NCBI RefSeq assembly: GCF_003852405.1
Contig: NZ_QAJM01000013.1
Coordinates: forward strand, 1 to 64,000
Length of the DNA: 64,000 nt
Reading direction: 5' to 3'
From: Pseudomonas sp. KBW05
GTDB lineage: Bacteria; Pseudomonadota; Gammaproteobacteria; Pseudomonadales; Pseudomonadaceae
The notes under the pieces were generated by a model. It was not told where the DNA came from. It was given only the letters and a program-made list of their open reading frames with translations, and searched no databases. Below are positions 61,148 to 64,000 of this stretch, piece after piece; the first letter of the stretch is position 1, and each line of letters begins with the position of its first letter. The translations under genes and the position numbers were made by a program.

Positions 61148-63387
61148 AACCCGAAGATTTTGAAGAGCTGCTTGCCAACTGTGCCGACGAGCCCATTCGT
61201 TTTCCGGGGGCGATCCAGCCCCATGGCGTGTTGCTGACCTTGTCGGAGCCAGACCTTGCGATCATCCAGGTCAGCGCCAACGTCGCCACCCTGTTCGGCC
61301 ACGCGCCCGAAACGCTGCTGGGCCAACCGCTGCATGCGCTACTGGGCGCCGAACCCGCCAACGCCGTCGCGACCATGGCCGAAAACAATACGTTTTTCGA
61401 CGCCCCGCCACTGCATGTCAGCTTTAACGAGGCGCCATTCGAAGGATTGCTGCACCGCCATCAAAACGTGTTGGTGCTGGAGTTCGAACCGCTGCTCAAG
61501 GATTTCCGCCCACGGGCGTTGAACGGTCGCACCAGTGACCTGGGCAAGATGCTGCAACGTTTGCAGGCGGCGAAAACCCTGCAAGCGCTGTACGAAATCA
61601 GCGTGAATGAAATCCAGGCCATGACCGGTTACGACCGCGTGCTGATCTACCGCTTCGAAGACGAAGGCCACGGCCAGGTGATCGCCGAAGCGTCGGCGCC
61701 AAGCATGGAGCTTTTCAACGGGCTGTTCTTCCCGGCATCCGACATCCCCGAACAGGCCCGCGAGCTGTATCGCACCAACTGGCTGCGCATCATCCCCAAC
61801 GCGGCGTATGAGCCGGTGCCGCTGCTGCCCAAGCTGCGCCCGGACACCGGCCAGCCACTGGATCTGAGCTTCGCCACCCTGCGCAGCGTGTCGCCGATTC
61901 ATTGCCAGTACATGCAGAACATGGGCGTGCTGTCGTCCATGAGCATCTCGCTGATGAAGGGCGACAAGCTCTGGGGCTTGATAAGTTGCGGCAACCGCGA
62001 GCCATTGCTGGTGCCCAATGACTTGCGTACCGCCTGCCAGACCATTGGCCAGGTGCTGTCGCTGCAGATCAGTGCCATGGAAGCCCTGGACCTGAGCCGC
62101 CAGCGCGAGGAGAAAGTCGAGGCCCTGGCCCTGCTGGATCAAGCGATGAAAGCGTCGCAGGAAAACGTCTTCGACGGCCTGGCCCAGCAAGGCCAGTTGC
62201 TGATGGACCTGACCCTGTCCGGCGGCGTGGCGATCATCGAAGACAAGCAACTGCACCGCTACGGCAACTGCCCGGAGCCGGCGCAGATCCGCGCCTTGCA
62301 CAAGTGGCTGCAAGAGAGCGGCGAGCCGGTGTTTTCCAGCCATAACCTGGCGTCGGTTTACCCGCCGGCGGCCGAGTTCCAGCAGGTGGCCAGTGGGGTA
62401 TTGGCCATGAGCCTGCCCAAGCCTGTGGATAACGGCGTGCTGTGGTTCCGCCCGGAAGTGAAAGAGAACATCAACTGGAGCGGTGACCCGAAAAAACCAC
62501 TGGACCTGGAAAACTCCGACGCCGGCCTGCGCCTTCGCCCACGCACCTCGTTTGAGATCTGGAAGGTGGAAATGGCCGGCATCTCCACCAAGTGGAGCCA
62601 TGGAGACCGTTTCGCCGCCAACGACCTGCGCCGTTCCGCCCTGGAAAACGACCTGGCACGCCAGGTACTGCGCGAGCAACAGGCCGTGCGTGCACGTGAT
62701 GAGCTGGTCGCGGTGGTTTCCCACGACCTGCGCAACCCGATGACGGTCATCTCCATGCTCTGCGGCATGATGCAAAAGGCGTTCAGCTCCGATGGCCCCC
62801 ATACCTCTCGGCGGATTTCCTCGGCTATCGACACCATGCAACAGGCCGCCGGGCGGATGAATGTGTTGCTGGAAGATTTGCTCGACACCTCGAAAATCGA
62901 AGCCGGCCGCTACGTGGTCAAGCCGGTGGCGCTGGATGTCAGCCAGATCTTTGAAGAGGCCTATTCCCTGTTGGCGCCCTTGGCGATGGAAAAAGGCATC
63001 GACCTGTCGTTCAACGCCGAGCCTGGCCTGCAGATCAATGCTGACCCGGAGCGTTTGTTCCAGGTGCTGTCCAACCTCATCGGCAATGCCATCAAGTTCA
63101 CCCCACGCCAGGGCAATATTGGCATCAGCGCCATGAGCAACGGCGAAGAGATCGTGTTTTCGGTGCGCGACTCCGGTGAAGGCATCGCGCCGGAGCAACT
63201 GCCACACGTGTTTGATCGCTATTGGACCCAGACCGAAAACAACCCCACCGGCAGTGGCTTGGGGCTGTATATCACCCAAGGCATCATCCAGGCCCATGGC
63301 GGCAAGATTGTGGCTGAAAGTGAGGTGGGGCGTGGCAGTGAGTTCCGTTTCACGGTGCCCAAAGTGACGGGCAGCGTCCATAGCTGA
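61144..63387 (+). CDS. bphP: Bacteriophytochrome histidine kinase BphP
   Basis: This is a red/far-red light sensor kinase of 747 residues. Biliverdin attaches to Cys13 in ELLANCADEPIRFPGAIQPH. PAS (about 15-115), GAF (about 140-300, with FPASDIPEQARELY and SPIHCQYMQNMGVLSSM), PHY and a C-terminal kinase follow. The H-box is AVVSHDLRNPM and the N-box is NLIGNAIKFTP. The ATG at 61144 overlaps the bphO stop. Confidence 0.95.
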   Translation: MKPEDFEELLANCADEPIRFPGAIQPHGVLLTLSEPDLAIIQVSANVATLFGHAPETLLGQPLHALLGAEPANAVATMAENNTFFDAPPLHVSFNEAPFEGLLHRHQNVLVLEFEPLLKDFRPRALNGRTSDLGKMLQRLQAAKTLQALYEISVNEIQAMTGYDRVLIYRFEDEGHGQVIAEASAPSMELFNGLFFPASDIPEQARELYRTNWLRIIPNAAYEPVPLLPKLRPDTGQPLDLSFATLRSVSPIHCQYMQNMGVLSSMSISLMKGDKLWGLISCGNREPLLVPNDLRTACQTIGQVLSLQISAMEALDLSRQREEKVEALALLDQAMKASQENVFDGLAQQGQLLMDLTLSGGVAIIEDKQLHRYGNCPEPAQIRALHKWLQESGEPVFSSHNLASVYPPAAEFQQVASGVLAMSLPKPVDNGVLWFRPEVKENINWSGDPKKPLDLENSDAGLRLRPRTSFEIWKVEMAGISTKWSHGDRFAANDLRRSALENDLARQVLREQQAVRARDELVAVVSHDLRNPMTVISMLCGMMQKAFSSDGPHTSRRISSAIDTMQQAAGRMNVLLEDLLDTSKIEAGRYVVKPVALDVSQIFEEAYSLLAPLAMEKGIDLSFNAEPGLQINADPERLFQVLSNLIGNAIKFTPRQGNIGISAMSNGEEIVFSVRDSGEGIAPEQLPHVFDRYWTQTENNPTGSGLGLYITQGIIQAHGGKIVAESEVGRGSEFRFTVPKVTGSVHS

Positions 63388-63675
63388 TCGATTGGCTAGC
63401 CGGGCAGCCTTGCTGCCCGTGCTGCCTGTTCAGCACTGATACACACTTTGCATCTATTGGTTCACACAGCGCCAAGTGCAATTAAGCAAGGCTTAATAAA
63501 ACCTCAATAACCTCACGCTATTTTTTTCATAATAAACAATAACTTCATCCACAACTAGCAACATTCAATCACTCGCCAAACAAACCAAATGCCTCTAACT
63601 TATCTCTCGCACTGTTACAGGGAAGAACATGCCATGTAAAACCTCAACTCTACGATTCAACATAGGTATACAACC
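63388..63675. other. AT-rich intergenic region
   Basis: After bphP the base composition drops clearly toward AT from about 63.42 kb, with runs such as ATTTTTTTCATAATAAACAA. No gene, RNA or clear promoter can be called. It could be a recently acquired segment or an upstream region of the following small gene. Confidence 0.5.
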
Positions 63676-63882
63676 ATGATCAACTCTATCAGCACCTACC
63701 CTGTTCAATACCCTGTCGCGCCAGACACTCAAGCCAATGAACAGCCGAACACGCGCACCAAGCGCAGCCTTGATCAATCTTTCACACAGGCTGCGGACTT
63801 TGAAACCACATCGAATATTGATAAGCCCCGTCGACGCAACAGCGGTGGTTTGAACAGCCTCGGCCGAGGTAACTTACTGTAA
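63676..63882 (+). CDS. Small Ser/Thr/Asn-rich protein of unknown function
   Basis: This is a 68-residue frame, MINSISTYPVQYPVAPDTQA at the start and ending GGLNSLGRGNLL. It is hydrophilic, with no helix prediction strong enough to comment on. The N-terminus is poor in charge and rich in Ser, Thr, Pro and Gln, as in some secreted substrates, but that alone is not evidence of secretion. A ten-base-pair hairpin follows. Codon use is unlike that of the neighbouring bphP. Confidence 0.45.
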   Translation: MINSISTYPVQYPVAPDTQANEQPNTRTKRSLDQSFTQAADFETTSNIDKPRRRNSGGLNSLGRGNLL

Positions 63883-63910
63883 GTTAACACCTAACTAAAC
63901 AGCCTCAAAA

Positions 63911-63936
63911 GAAGCAGAACCAAACCGTTCTGCTTC
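63911..63936 (+). terminator. Hairpin after the small gene
   Basis: A perfect ten-base-pair stem (GAAGCAGAAC/GTTCTGCTTC) with a CAAACC loop lies 28 bases after the small gene's stop. The following T-run is short (CCTCTGT), so it may be a weak terminator. Confidence 0.6.
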
Positions 63937-64000
63937 CTCTGTATGAGTGCCTCTTTCAATGACTTCTCCGTTCTGCAATCCCTTAACGAAACGCCGACAT

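Noticed and set aside
63943-64000. Partial gene starting MSASFNDFSVLQ at the window edge
   Set aside because: Only 19 codons are visible, with no ribosome-binding site and a position right after a hairpin. It cannot be supported.

Overview
The window comes from a Pseudomonas genome, most likely of the P. fluorescens group. The evidence is the high GC, GC-rich third codon positions, typical P. fluorescens-type REP palindromes between genes, a FecI/FecR/siderophore-receptor unit, a DUF3077 gene, and a BphO/BphP bacteriophytochrome pair.

Layout. (1) 86-4065, minus strand: an iron-starvation cell-surface signalling unit (ECF sigma factor, FecR-like anti-sigma factor, TonB-dependent receptor). 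(2) About 4150-45110: an almost complete flagellar gene set. It runs flgN-flgM-flgA on the minus strand, then flgBCDEFGHIJKL on the plus strand. Next come fliR-Q-P-O-N-M-L-K-J-I-H-G-F, encoded on the minus strand, then fliE and fliDST, flhDC, motAB, flhB-flhA-flhF-orf, fliA, a large TPR/O-GlcNAc-transferase-like protein with methyltransferase-like regions, flagellin fliC, and a second motAB-like pair. The presence of flhDC, and the absence of fleQ/fleSR, flhG/fleN and any che gene, set it apart from the standard FleQ-controlled polar flagellum of pseudomonads. It looks like the FlhDC-controlled second flagellar system that I recall being described in some P. fluorescens strains (F113). Five promoters with the same TAAA/TCAA-N16-GCCGAT architecture precede flgMN, flgKL, fliDST, motAB and fliC, which gives a readable FliA (sigma-28) late regulon. 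(3) About 45.1-51.9 kb: an accessory patch of small genes. It holds a PH-domain protein, a DUF3077 protein, a strongly structured intergenic element (46.53-46.73 kb), a KTSC-like protein, a PIN-domain toxin with its antitoxin, a Tae4-type amidase with a small two-helix membrane protein as possible immunity partner, a short pyocin-S/colicin-E3-like RNase toxin with a cloacin-type immunity protein and a third overlapping gene, and three exact 136-bp tandem repeats. (4) 51.9-58.9 kb: a QseBC-like two-component system, divergent from a PepSY protein, a cytochrome b561, a sialidase-like exoprotein, a membrane protein and an LtaS-like sulfatase. (5) 58.9-63.4 kb: cytochrome c, a Coq7-like diiron protein, a lone receiver protein, and bphO-bphP. 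(6) 63.4-64 kb: AT-rich DNA with one small gene.

How the genes work together. FlhDC would activate the basal-body and export operons and fliA. FlgM would hold FliA until the hook is finished. FliA would then switch on the hook-associated proteins, cap, flagellin and motor through the N16 promoters. The glycosyltransferase beside fliC probably decorates flagellin. FliM keeps an apparent CheY-binding N-terminus, so a chemotaxis system encoded elsewhere could steer this motor. The island at 47-51.5 kb is a competition locus in which toxin and immunity genes overlap by four bases.
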